A stretch of 16,557 nt of DNA, taken from assembly GCA_934647305.1 (NCBI GenBank), contig CAKUFI010000059.1:1-16557 (forward strand). The letters run 5' to 3'. Origin of the DNA: an uncultured Clostridia bacterium (GTDB lineage: Bacteria; Bacillota; Clostridia; Christensenellales; Aristaeellaceae). Shown one piece after another: positions 6,186-13,315 of this stretch. The position numbers were made by a program, and so were the translations under genes. Under the pieces are notes generated by a model, which was not told the origin of the DNA, ran no database searches, and was given only the letters and a program-made list of their open reading frames with translations. Position 1 is the first letter of the stretch. Each line of letters begins with the position of its first letter.

Positions 6186-7424
6186 TCACTCGTAGAGCGG
6201 ATAGCGGGCGCACAGCGCCTTTGCGCGCTCGCGGACCGGCTCGACGGCCGCCTCGCCCTGCTCGATCACGTCGGCAATCATGTCGGCGATTTCGGCCATG
6301 TCGGCCTGGTTCATGCCGCGCGTGGTGACGGCCGGGGTGCCGATGCGCACGCCCGAGGTGATCGTGGGCTTGCGCGTCTCGTTGGGCACGGTGTTCTTGT
6401 TCAGAGTGATGTTCGCCTGGCCGAGCAGCGTCTCCAGGCGCTTGCCGGACATTTCGCGCCCGGTCAGGTCGACCAGCATCAGGTGGTTGTCGGTGCCGCC
6501 GGACACCAGCTTGACGCCGCGCTCCAGGAGCCGGTCGGCCAGCGCCGCGGCGTTGAGCACGATCTGGTGCTGATAGGCCCTGAACTCGGGGCGAAGCGCC
6601 TCGGCGAAGCAGACCGCCTTGCCGGCGATGACGTGCATCAGCGGGCCGCCCTGCGTTCCGGGGAAGATGGCCTTGTCGATGGCCTTGGCGTACTCCTCAC
6701 GGCACAGGATCATACCGCCGCGCGGGCCGCGCAGGGTCTTGTGCGTGGTGGTCGTGACCACGTCGCTGTACGGGATCGGGCTCATGTGTTCCCCCGCCGC
6801 CACGAGGCCCGCGATGTGCGCCATATCCACCATGAGCTTCGCGCCCACCTCGTCGCAGATTTCGCGCAGGCGGGCGAAGTCGATCGCGCGGGGATAAGCG
6901 CTCGCGCCGGCGACAATCAGCTTGGGGCGGCAGGTGCGGGCGATATCGCGCACCTGGTCGTAGTCCAGCTGCTCCGTCTCGGGCGACACGCCGTAGGGCA
7001 CGAAGTGGAAGTACTCGCCGGACATGTTGACCGGGCTTCCGTGGGTCAGGTGCCCGCCGTGGGACAGGCTCATTCCCATGACGGTGTCGCCCGGCTCGAG
7101 CAGCGCGAAGTAGACCGCCATGTTGGCCTGCGCGCCCGAGTGGGGCTGCACGTTGACGTGCTCCGCGCCGAAGAGCGCCTTCGCCCGGTCGCGCGCCAGA
7201 TCCTCGACCACGTCCACGTACTCGCAGCCGCCGTAATAGCGGTGCCCGGGGTAGCCCTCGGCGTACTTGTTGGTCAGGTGCGAGCCCATGGCGGCCATGA
7301 CGGCGGGACTGACGAAGTTTTCGGACGCGATGAGCTCCAGGTGATCGCGCTGGCGCTGCAGCTCGCCGTCCATCGCCGCGAACAGCTCCGGGTCGGCCTG
7401 GCGCACGGTTTCCATATAATCCAT
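6186..7424 (-). CDS. glyA: Serine hydroxymethyltransferase
   Basis: Cytosolic PLP enzyme interconverting serine plus tetrahydrofolate with glycine plus 5,10-methylene-tetrahydrofolate, the main source of one-carbon units for purines, thymidylate and methionine. At 412 residues it has the standard length. The PLP-binding lysine lies in VVTTTTHKTLRGPRGG (Lys229). The N-terminal LIASENFVSPAV, the GYPGHRYYGG stretch and VDMAHIAGLVA are all family hallmarks. The start follows AAGGAGG with a 7-nt spacer. A perfect intrinsic terminator sits about 20 nt upstream of the start, between the sortase gene and glyA. Expression must therefore come from read-through, or from a promoter not recognised here. 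No folate or glycine riboswitch is visible in the short gap. Confidence 0.98.
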   Translation of the reverse strand: MDYMETVRQADPELFAAMDGELQRQRDHLELIASENFVSPAVMAAMGSHLTNKYAEGYPGHRYYGGCEYVDVVEDLARDRAKALFGAEHVNVQPHSGAQANMAVYFALLEPGDTVMGMSLSHGGHLTHGSPVNMSGEYFHFVPYGVSPETEQLDYDQVRDIARTCRPKLIVAGASAYPRAIDFARLREICDEVGAKLMVDMAHIAGLVAAGEHMSPIPYSDVVTTTTHKTLRGPRGGMILCREEYAKAIDKAIFPGTQGGPLMHVIAGKAVCFAEALRPEFRAYQHQIVLNAAALADRLLERGVKLVSGGTDNHLMLVDLTGREMSGKRLETLLGQANITLNKNTVPNETRKPTITSGVRIGTPAVTTRGMNQADMAEIADMIADVIEQGEAAVEPVRERAKALCARYPLYE

Positions 7425-7445
7425 AAAACATCCTCCTTAAATCAG

Positions 7446-7469
7446 AAAAACGCCCCGGTTTCCCGGGGC
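7446..7469 (-). terminator. Intrinsic terminator between sortase and glyA
   Basis: On the minus strand the stem GCCCCGG/CCGGGGC has a four-base GAAA loop and is followed by GTTTTTC. It ends only about 20 nt before the glyA start codon and directly before its ribosome binding site. Confidence 0.85.
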
Positions 7470-7488
7470 ATGGCGTAAAAAGCAGCGT

Positions 7489-8358
7489 TTAGCGCTTGGT
7501 CGCCTGTTGCATGAGCGCGGTCACATCCTCGACGGTCTCTCCGTCGCGCAGCTTCCGGCAGGCAACGGTCAGGCGGCCGTTTTCGTGGGAATAGCTACAG
7601 GTGACCAGACTGAGCAGATGATCGCCGGCCTGCACGTCCACAGGCACGTCGTACAGGGACACGTCCTTGAGCTCCTGCGCGAAGGCAAGGAACTGCTCGT
7701 CGGTGTCGAAGTTGATGCGGCCCAGGTCGAAGTAGCCGTTCGCGCCCTCGTCCATCGACGCGTCGAAGACGGAGAGTATGACGTAGGCCGTGGGCTGCTC
7801 GTCATAGATGGTGCGCAGGTAGACGACGGGGTTTTGACGGAGCCAGTCCTGTTCGCGGAATTTGTTCAGGGTGGCGAACATGGAGCCGTCCTTCATATTG
7901 TGGCCATGGAGGAGCAGATGCTGATCCTGCGGCCAGAGCGAGTTGACGGCGTTGAGGAACACAGTTCCCGCCGCGTCAGACTTGCCGTAAAAGTCGTGAT
8001 CGAGATAGAATTCGTTGTCATACTGCACGACAGGCAGGCTGATGGTGCCGCCGGCCTCGAGCCAGGCGACGAGGTGCGGGTTCTGGGCGTAGAGATCGGC
8101 AAAGTCGGCCTGCACCTGAGGCACAGGGGTGGCTTCGGGCTGCGCGGGGACGTTTTCGCCCTCGGCATAGGCGGTCGAGCTGCCGTACATGTTCTGCACA
8201 GAGTCCAGGGTTTTCGCGCGCCGGGTTTCCTGCACGATCTTTCCGGCGAGTATGCCGCAGCCGATCAGCAGCACCGCGACGCACGCCAGGGCGGCGATGC
8301 TCCGAATCTGCTGCCTTTTCTTTCTGCGCCTGCGCATTTCCGCTCTGGTTTTGGGCAT
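7489..8358 (-). CDS. srtB: Class B sortase
   Basis: Membrane-anchored transpeptidase that cleaves a C-terminal sorting motif and links the protein to the cell wall. The 289-residue protein has a basic N-terminus, one membrane helix (about 20-42), a variable linker, then the class B fold with the characteristic NPHLVAWLEAGGT (93-105) and FYLDHDFYGKSD (117-128) segments. The catalytic histidine is in HGHNMKDGSMF (His153), the cysteine in LVTCSY (Cys254) and the likely arginine in GRLTVACR (Arg262). Its start has AAAGGA about 10 nt upstream. It lies downstream of an IPKTG surface protein on the same strand, the usual layout of a sortase with a dedicated substrate. A strong terminator separates the two, so it should be made in smaller amounts. 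The class assignment is confident; substrate pairing is inferred from position. Confidence 0.92.
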   Translation of the reverse strand: MPKTRAEMRRRRKKRQQIRSIAALACVAVLLIGCGILAGKIVQETRRAKTLDSVQNMYGSSTAYAEGENVPAQPEATPVPQVQADFADLYAQNPHLVAWLEAGGTISLPVVQYDNEFYLDHDFYGKSDAAGTVFLNAVNSLWPQDQHLLLHGHNMKDGSMFATLNKFREQDWLRQNPVVYLRTIYDEQPTAYVILSVFDASMDEGANGYFDLGRINFDTDEQFLAFAQELKDVSLYDVPVDVQAGDHLLSLVTCSYSHENGRLTVACRKLRDGETVEDVTALMQQATKR

Positions 8359-8387
8359 GGGTGTTCAGTCCTTTCTTCTGTCTCTGT

Positions 8388-8439
8388 AAAAACCGGAAGC
8401 CCGGCTGGGCGAGGCGATCCTCTCGCTTTGCCGGGCTTC
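8388..8439 (-). terminator. Terminator between surface protein and sortase
   Basis: On the minus strand, perfect 10-bp arms GAAGCCCGGC/GCCGGGCTTC enclose a second small stem (GCGAG/CTCGC). They are followed by CGG and TTTTT. Read-through past it would give low sortase expression relative to the substrate. Confidence 0.88.
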
Positions 8440-8447
8440 AAAAGGGA

Positions 8448-10490
8448 TTACTTGGTGCCTTCCTTGCGGCGGGTGGCGGCCAGGACAACCAGTCCGGCGG
8501 CGGCCACGGCGATCATCAGGTAGGCATAGCCGAAGTGGCTGTTGTCGCCGGTCTTCGGGATGTCGGTCTTGCCGGGCTTCTTGGTGGGCTCGACGGTGGG
8601 CTGGGCAGTGGGCTCAGCGGTCGGCTCCGCGGTGGGCTCGGCAGTCGGCTCCACGGTGGGCTCGACGGTCGGCTCCTCAGTGGGCGCGGGGGTGGGCTCG
8701 AGCTTGGCGATCGGGCGGGTCTCCACGTGAGAGGCGTCGCGCTTGCAGACGCGCTTCTCCAGACCCTCCATCTCGGTGGTGGGCTCGGTCACGGTCATCC
8801 ACTCGCCCCAGTCATGGCCAAGGGCGGGCAGAACCTGCTCGCGCACGATCAGGCCGCACTTGATGCACTTGTCCGCCTGATAGCCTTCGTCCAGGCAGGT
8901 AGGCTCGCGCTTGATCTCGGTCCACATGTGGCTGCAGCCGACGGTGCGGGTCTGCTTCTCGGTGCACTTGGTGCACTGACGCTCTTCCACATTCCGCATG
9001 TTGGCCACAGCGTGCCACTCGCCCCAGGTGTGAGGCTCGGTCTTCATCGTGGCTTCAATGCTCGCGGCATCGCAGATTACGCCGTCATACTCCGGATTGC
9101 CGTAACGCAGGCAGAAATGCTTGTGGTTGGCGGGGCCGTCCGTCTCCCAGTCGGTATCGACGTACGCATGACCCTTCGCCTCGCCGCTAGTGAAGGTATC
9201 TTCGTAGTCAGTGCCTTTGCTGGTCTCGCCGCAGCGAGTGCAGCTCTTGAAGTACACAGCGGGCTGGGTGCAGGTCGCTTTAGACTTCAGGAAGTCCTTG
9301 TGCGGATACGTGCGGACGAAGTCGTGCCCCAGCGGGTTAATGAAGACATCTTTTTCTTCAATCTCGTTGCCCTGCATGTCGAAGTACTTGCCGACGCAGT
9401 CTTCATCATCGCAGGTCTTGTAGGCGATGTTGCCGCCCCTGGTGCAGGTAGCCTCAACCGCATCATGCTCCGTGAAGTGATGCACGTGAGACGGCACAAT
9501 AGTCGGCTCAACTTGCACAATCTTCGCATGTCCGCAGCCCTTCGTGCACTCATAACGCTTTTCAAAGTCCGTCGTTGTAGTCGGCTCATCCGGGAAAACA
9601 TGATCTTCCTTTTCGCCAGCCCAGTTGCACTTGGTGCAATATTCCTGGTGTCCCTCGCAGGTGGCGACATCATGAGTGGCACAAAGATCGCGCACCTTAA
9701 TATCGTGGCCGCTCGCGAGGATGGGGGTACTCTCGATGTGCTCCTCATTGATCGTGCAGGTACGAGTCTTCGCGCCATCAGTAGTGCAGGTGGCGGGAGT
9801 CTCAACCCACTCGCCCCAGTCGTGGGCATCCGGATTGACCGAGATGGTAACGTCCTGATTGGCCAGCACATTACCATTCGCATCGAGCTTCTTGCCCGCG
9901 TTCGGACAACCGGCCGCGGTGCAAGTCCAGTACTCGATGTTGCCGGTATGGGTGCAATCCGGAGCCTTCGCATCGGTCTTCGTCAGGGTGTGGGTGTGCG
10001 GCGCCTTGTAGGTAACGGTGATGTAGATGTCGTGCTTTCCGTTCGACTGATACGGGCACTGCCACTGCGCCGTCACGACATTTCCATTGGTCTTAACGAC
10101 CTTCCAAGAGCCGCCGTCGCAGGTATAGCTGCTGCTCTTCACCCAGCCCTTCTCGCAGAGCGGAAGGTCGCCTTCATCAGTTATGGCGTGTATATGGAAA
10201 GTGTTCACACAACGCACAGTGAACTTCGGCGGTTTGGCGACGTAATGGTCATTCAGATACCTCTCTATCTCGCCGTTATCGGGCTTGTCTACGGAGGACA
10301 TATCCAGCTGGATCTTATCGCCGTCCTTGACGATCGTCTTGCCATCCGTAGGCACCAGAACGGTGCTGTGTCCATATTTGTAGTTATTGGGATTCTCCTT
10401 GGGCCAGGGAGCATCAGCCGCCGAGGCCACCGTGCCAAAGAGACTCGTGAGAAGCAGCACGGCCAGCAGAGTTGCCAATACTTTCTTCAT
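8448..10490 (-). CDS. Cys-rich cell-wall-anchored surface protein (IPKTG sorting signal)
   Basis: The 680-residue protein has a Sec signal peptide (MKKVLATLLAVLLL..., probable cut after Ala24). A long extracellular region carries degenerate modules of the type GHDWGEW...PATCTTDG..R.C, with paired cysteines and many His/Trp residues, for example near 225, 440-450 and 560. A Pro/Thr/Glu stalk of repeated EPTV/EPTA units spans about 598-643. The anchor is IPKTG (644-648), a hydrophobic helix and the basic tail RRKEGTK. These modules are common in clostridial surface proteins, and their binding partner is not known. AGGAGGAG precedes the start. A consensus promoter lies about 200 nt upstream, and the class B sortase follows. 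By eye, codon use in the N-terminal two thirds is less GC-saturated than in neighbouring genes, which may reflect faster evolution or transfer. Confidence 0.88.
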   Translation of the reverse strand: MKKVLATLLAVLLLTSLFGTVASAADAPWPKENPNNYKYGHSTVLVPTDGKTIVKDGDKIQLDMSSVDKPDNGEIERYLNDHYVAKPPKFTVRCVNTFHIHAITDEGDLPLCEKGWVKSSSYTCDGGSWKVVKTNGNVVTAQWQCPYQSNGKHDIYITVTYKAPHTHTLTKTDAKAPDCTHTGNIEYWTCTAAGCPNAGKKLDANGNVLANQDVTISVNPDAHDWGEWVETPATCTTDGAKTRTCTINEEHIESTPILASGHDIKVRDLCATHDVATCEGHQEYCTKCNWAGEKEDHVFPDEPTTTTDFEKRYECTKGCGHAKIVQVEPTIVPSHVHHFTEHDAVEATCTRGGNIAYKTCDDEDCVGKYFDMQGNEIEEKDVFINPLGHDFVRTYPHKDFLKSKATCTQPAVYFKSCTRCGETSKGTDYEDTFTSGEAKGHAYVDTDWETDGPANHKHFCLRYGNPEYDGVICDAASIEATMKTEPHTWGEWHAVANMRNVEERQCTKCTEKQTRTVGCSHMWTEIKREPTCLDEGYQADKCIKCGLIVREQVLPALGHDWGEWMTVTEPTTEMEGLEKRVCKRDASHVETRPIAKLEPTPAPTEEPTVEPTVEPTAEPTAEPTAEPTAQPTVEPTKKPGKTDIPKTGDNSHFGYAYLMIAVAAAGLVVLAATRRKEGTK
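8572..8705 (-). repeat. 12-bp coding repeats for the Pro/Thr stalk
   Basis: Imperfect tandem 12-bp units encode EPTV, EPTA and QPTV tetrapeptides in the wall-spanning stalk just before the sorting signal. Copy number may vary between strains by slippage or recombination. Confidence 0.75.
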
Positions 10491-10692
10491 GGTAAATTCT
10501 CCTCCTCTTCTCTATGTCGATTCCGCGGCCCGCGCCGCCCTGCCTGGATCGCTGGCTGGGCGCGCCTGTCCCTCCTCAAGAACGGCCGCATACCGGTCTG
10601 CCCGCGCGGGCAAGCCGGCTGAATCCGGTTGTCAAGCGCGGCGGGGACAAAAAACTTAAGAAAGTCTTACGATTTGTCACCGTCGCGTCTTT
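10491..10692 (-). promoter_or_regulatory. Long structured 5' leader of the surface-protein gene
   Basis: Roughly 195 nt lie between the predicted transcription start and the surface-protein ATG. The leader can pair GACAAA (from about 10681) with TTTGTC downstream, and contains the self-complementary GCCCGCGCGGGC between ACCGG and CCGGT. No known riboswitch class or short ORF was recognised. Confidence 0.35.
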
Positions 10693-10721
10693 ATTTTACC
10701 CTGCTTTTGGCGCGTTGTCAA
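10693..10721 (-). promoter_or_regulatory. Promoter of the surface protein gene
   Basis: On the minus strand, TTGACA (10716-10721) and TAAAAT (10693-10698) are separated by 17 bp. This is a near-consensus sigma-A promoter. The start would fall near 10686. Confidence 0.8.
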
Positions 10722-10742
10722 GTAATTCTTTCCATGTTTAAT

Positions 10743-10779
10743 AAAAAAATGGCATGCACACCGCGAGGGCATGCATGCC
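10743..10779 (-). terminator. Terminator of the symporter gene
   Basis: On the minus strand, perfect 8-bp arms GGCATGCA/TGCATGCC (10772-10779/10751-10758) are followed by ATTTTTTT. It lies 12 nt past the symporter stop. Confidence 0.88.
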
Positions 10780-10790
10780 GTGCAATTCGC

Positions 10791-12182
10791 CTAATTTTCA
10801 GCGTTTTTGAAGTACTCGTTCGTCAGCTTCACCGCCACCGGGGACAAAAGCGCCACCGCGATCAGGTTCGGGATGGACATCAGGCCGTTGAGCGTGTCCG
10901 CGATGTTCCACAGCAGCCCCAGGTCGGCCGTCGTGCCCACGATGCACACCAGCGCGAACACCACCGAGAACGGCTTGATCGCCCGGCTGCCGAACAGGAA
11001 CTCCCAGCACCGCGCGCCGTACAATCCCCAGCCCAGCACCGTCGAGAACGCGAAGCAGCAGATCGCCAGCGCAATCGCCACCGACGACCAGTTGCCGTAG
11101 GTCGCCACGAAGCCGCTCATCGTCAGCTCCGCGCCCACCTCCGTGCCGTAGGGCACCGGCACGCCGCTGCACAGCACCACCAGCGCGGTCAGCGTGCAGA
11201 TGACGATCGTGTCCACGAACACCTCGAAGATGCCGAACAGGCCCTGCTTCACCGCGCTGTCCGTGTGCGCGCCCGCGTGGGCGATCGACGCGCTGCCCAG
11301 GCCGGCCTCGTTCGAGAAGATGCCGCGCGATACGCCCTTCTTCATGCTCAGGAACATCGAGCCGACCACGCCGCCCGTGACCGCGCGCGGGGAAAACGCG
11401 CCTTCAAAGATCGACGCGAACACGCCCGGCACCTTGCCGATGTGCGCGACCACCACGCCCAGCGCCAGCACGATGTACAAAAGCGCCATGAAGGGCACCA
11501 GCTTTTCCGTCACGCTGCCCAGGCGCTTGATGCCGCCCAGGAGAACCAGCATCACCAGCACCGTCAGCACCACGCCCACCGCCAGGTTGAACCAGGTATT
11601 GCCGCCGCTTGCCATCACGCCGTAGCCCGACAGCGCCGTGGCGATCGAGGAGCGGATCGTGCTGACCTGCGTCGCGTTGCCGATGCCGAAGCAAGCCAGC
11701 CCGCCCAGCAGCGAAAACAGCACGGCCAGCCACTTAAACCTCGGCCCCAGGCCGTTCTTGATGAAGTACATCGGGCCGCCCACCCAGTCGCCGTGGCGGT
11801 TCTTCTCGCGGAAGTGCACCGCCAGCGTCACCTCGGCGTACTTGGTGCACATGCCGAGGATGGCCGACACCCACATCCAGAACACCGCACCCGGGCCGCC
11901 GATCGCAATCGCGCCCGCTACGCCCGCAATGTTTCCCGTGCCCACCGTCGCCGCCAGCGCCGTGCACACCGCCTGAAACGGCGTCACCGCGCCCTTGGCC
12001 GCCTGCTCGCGCGAAAAAACCTTGCCCAGCGTCATGCGCATCGAATAGCCGAACCTGCGGATCTGAAGGCCGCGCGTGCGGATGGTCAGCAGCAGGCCCA
12101 CGCCCATGATGAGGATCATGGCCGGTACGCCCCAGACAAAGTCGCCGATGATTCCGTTGATTTTCGCAATGGTCTGTGTCAT
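10791..12182 (-). CDS. Sodium:alanine/glycine symporter family (AGCS) transporter
   Basis: Membrane protein importing small neutral amino acids (alanine or glycine) with sodium. At 463 residues it has the usual length and multiple hydrophobic helices. Family signatures include TPFQAVCTALAATVGTGNIAG (start of a conserved helix pair), GGPGAVFWMWVSAILGM, KYAEVTLAVHFR and GGPMYFIKNGLG, and the central FSNEAGLGSASIAHAGA. The start follows GGGAGGA about 8 nt upstream. It is the only gene behind a T-box leader with its own consensus promoter, so uptake should rise when the matching tRNA is uncharged. The candidate specifier, GCC, fits alanine, which agrees with the family. Substrate choice between alanine and glycine is not proven. 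Confidence 0.95.
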   Translation of the reverse strand: MTQTIAKINGIIGDFVWGVPAMILIMGVGLLLTIRTRGLQIRRFGYSMRMTLGKVFSREQAAKGAVTPFQAVCTALAATVGTGNIAGVAGAIAIGGPGAVFWMWVSAILGMCTKYAEVTLAVHFREKNRHGDWVGGPMYFIKNGLGPRFKWLAVLFSLLGGLACFGIGNATQVSTIRSSIATALSGYGVMASGGNTWFNLAVGVVLTVLVMLVLLGGIKRLGSVTEKLVPFMALLYIVLALGVVVAHIGKVPGVFASIFEGAFSPRAVTGGVVGSMFLSMKKGVSRGIFSNEAGLGSASIAHAGAHTDSAVKQGLFGIFEVFVDTIVICTLTALVVLCSGVPVPYGTEVGAELTMSGFVATYGNWSSVAIALAICCFAFSTVLGWGLYGARCWEFLFGSRAIKPFSVVFALVCIVGTTADLGLLWNIADTLNGLMSIPNLIAVALLSPVAVKLTNEYFKNAEN

Positions 12183-12232
12183 GTGTTCATCCTCCCGTTC
12201 ATTTTACGCCGGTTCCTGCGGACGAAGCACAC

Positions 12233-12273
12233 AAAAAGCGCCCCGCCCTTACGTCTGACATAAGGACGAAGCG
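12233..12273 (-). terminator. Conditional terminator of the T-box leader
   Basis: On the minus strand, CGCTTCGTCCTTA (12261-12273) pairs with TAAGGGCGGGGCG (12239-12251) over 13 bp including G-U pairs. The stem is followed by CTTTTTG. Confidence 0.88.
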
Positions 12274-12495
12274 TCGCTTCGCGGTACCACCTTATTTCGC
12301 CCGCCCCTTCCGAAGGCGAGCCTCACGGACATCTCTGCCCACGCGCGGTAACGGGCGCACCCGGCGCGGCCTACTGGGAAAACCGTTCGGCGCGCTTCTC
12401 AGGGAGGGCTTCAGCGCGCGCTCCGCACTGCCTCGCACCGCCCGGCAGCTCTCTTGGCAGAACCCTCGCGCCTACTCTTTCCCGTCGCAGAAAGT
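12233..12495 (-). promoter_or_regulatory. T-box riboswitch, probably alanine-responsive
   Basis: The minus-strand RNA has the T-box sequence AAGGTGGTACCGCG (complement of 12280-12293). Stem I closes with GGCGCG/CGCGCC (12467-12472/12389-12394). Next to it is a kink-turn-like GA...TGAGAA, and AGAGAG (12449-12454) lies in the distal part. The codon in the specifier-loop position appears to be GCC (12407-12409, within TGAAGCCC), which would read tRNA-Ala. AUAAGG around the T-box pairs with CCUUAU to form the antiterminator, competing with the terminator at 12233-12273. Uncharged tRNA should favour antitermination and symporter expression. Specifier assignment is by eye and less certain than the T-box call. 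Confidence 0.9.
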
Positions 12496-12501
12496 ACTGC
12501 C

Positions 12502-12530
12502 ATTATAGCACGAATGCAGGATTCTGTCAA
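12502..12530 (-). promoter_or_regulatory. Consensus promoter of the T-box/symporter transcript
   Basis: On the minus strand, TTGACA (12525-12530), a 17-bp spacer and TATAAT (12502-12507) with an upstream TG (extended -10) make a full-consensus promoter. The -35 lies inside an inverted repeat, TGCAGGA/TCCTGCA (12515-12540), which may be an operator. Confidence 0.9.
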
Positions 12531-12544
12531 CCTTCCTGCAAAAA

Positions 12545-13207
12545 TTAATCTTCTTTCCCCGCATTTTCGGCCTGCAGCAGCTCAAAATGCCGTCCAGATG
12601 AAGAGATGACCTTTTCTTCATTCAAGCCCTTGATTTCCCGCATCAGCGCGCTCCGGTTGACGCACAGGTAGTCCGCCAGCTGCACCAGCGTCATGCCCAG
12701 GTCGATTGTGCGCGTGCGGTCACGGGCGGAGAGGTACTCCAGGTAGCGCATCAGGCGCACCCGCACCGAACGATGCGACAGAATGTTCACCCGCAGGGCC
12801 AGCTGCTGCGCCTTGCGCGCCGCCATCTGGAAGAGGTTGTTGATCAGGCGGGAGTGCTGCGCGCAGGAGCTCTTCGAGCAGCTCACCACCCGCGAATACT
12901 CCAGAAACAGCACCTCGCACTTCGCGTCCGCCACCACCATGTACCCAAGATCGGGCAGCGGCAGCGAAAACATCTCGCCGAACATGTCCTGGGCCTGCAG
13001 GCTCTCCAGGAACCCCTCCTGCCCCTCGCTGTCCACGCAGGACAAATGTGCCCGGCCGGAAAGCAGTATGCCGATGCGCTCCACCTGGCGCGAGTAGTTC
13101 ATGATCGTCTCGCCCCGCGAAAACGTGCGCCGCTGCGGTGCGAAGCATGAAAGCATCCTCTCCCGTTCGCTCTCTTCGATTCCCTCAAACAATTCCAGCG
13201 CTTCCAT
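12545..13207 (-). CDS. Crp/Fnr-family transcriptional regulator
   Basis: A 220-residue protein with an N-terminal cyclic-nucleotide-binding-like beta barrel (about 10-110, including RGETIMNYSR and QDMFGEMFSL), a dimerisation helix, and a C-terminal winged helix-turn-helix (about 165-210; MTLVQLADYLCVNRSALMREIKGL). It lacks the N-terminal four-cysteine set of true Fnr. Cys110 and Cys115 (CSKSSC) are near the end of the barrel, so a redox role is possible but unproven. I place the start at 13207: GGGAGGA lies about 6 nt upstream, whereas the earlier in-frame ATG at 13222 has no site and contains that Shine-Dalgarno within its own codons. Divergent from nrdD, it may act on that promoter or on itself. 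The effector is unknown. Confidence 0.88.
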   Translation of the reverse strand: MEALELFEGIEESERERMLSCFAPQRRTFSRGETIMNYSRQVERIGILLSGRAHLSCVDSEGQEGFLESLQAQDMFGEMFSLPLPDLGYMVVADAKCEVLFLEYSRVVSCSKSSCAQHSRLINNLFQMAARKAQQLALRVNILSHRSVRVRLMRYLEYLSARDRTRTIDLGMTLVQLADYLCVNRSALMREIKGLNEEKVISSSGRHFELLQAENAGKED

Positions 13208-13239
13208 GCCTCTTCCTCCCATAAATCTCGCTTACTCTA

Positions 13240-13268
13240 ATTATAATAGAAAAGCCCCCAGAATGCAA
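13240..13268 (-). promoter_or_regulatory. Promoter of the Crp/Fnr-type regulator
   Basis: On the minus strand, TTGCAT (13263-13268), a 17-bp spacer and TATAAT (13240-13245). The -35 directly adjoins the first NrdR-like box, so a protein bound there could affect both divergent promoters. Confidence 0.75.
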
Positions 13269-13315
13269 CCACAAAATATTGTGGAAGCCGCTCTTGCGAC
13301 AGCTAAATCTTGTGG
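13269..13315 (+). promoter_or_regulatory. Pair of NrdR-box-like operators upstream of nrdD
   Basis: Box 1, CCACAAAATATTGTGG (13269-13284), matches about 13 of 16 positions of the NrdR consensus ACACWATATATWGTGT. Box 2, CAGCTAAATCTTGTGG (13300-13315), matches about 10 and keeps the conserved C, A, A, T, T and G core. The boxes are exactly 31 bp apart, about three helical turns, as expected for paired NrdR sites. Box 2 covers the position of the nrdD -35. NrdR represses ribonucleotide reductase genes when dATP is abundant. No nrdR gene is in the window. Confidence 0.72.

Noticed and set aside
8361..10622. 753-codon plus-strand open frame opposite the surface-protein gene
   Set aside because: The minus frame has a signal peptide, modular cysteines, stalk and sorting signal. 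The plus frame is low complexity and has no recognisable domain.
10629..12263. 544-codon plus-strand frame opposite the symporter and T-box leader
   Set aside because: It is antisense to an AGCS transporter with full signatures and runs through a terminator and riboswitch. It is Arg/His-rich nonsense.
12280..12495. tRNA-like or other ncRNA gene upstream of the symporter
   Set aside because: The paired segments are explained by T-box Stem I, the conserved T-box sequence and the antiterminator/terminator; no tRNA cloverleaf or anticodon arm was found.
13269..13284. Crp/Fnr operator reading of the CCACAA/TTGTGG palindrome
   Set aside because: It does not match TTGAT-N4-ATCAA or TGTGA-N6-TCACA, whereas it fits the NrdR box and has a second copy at 31 bp. 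Binding by the neighbouring regulator cannot be fully excluded.
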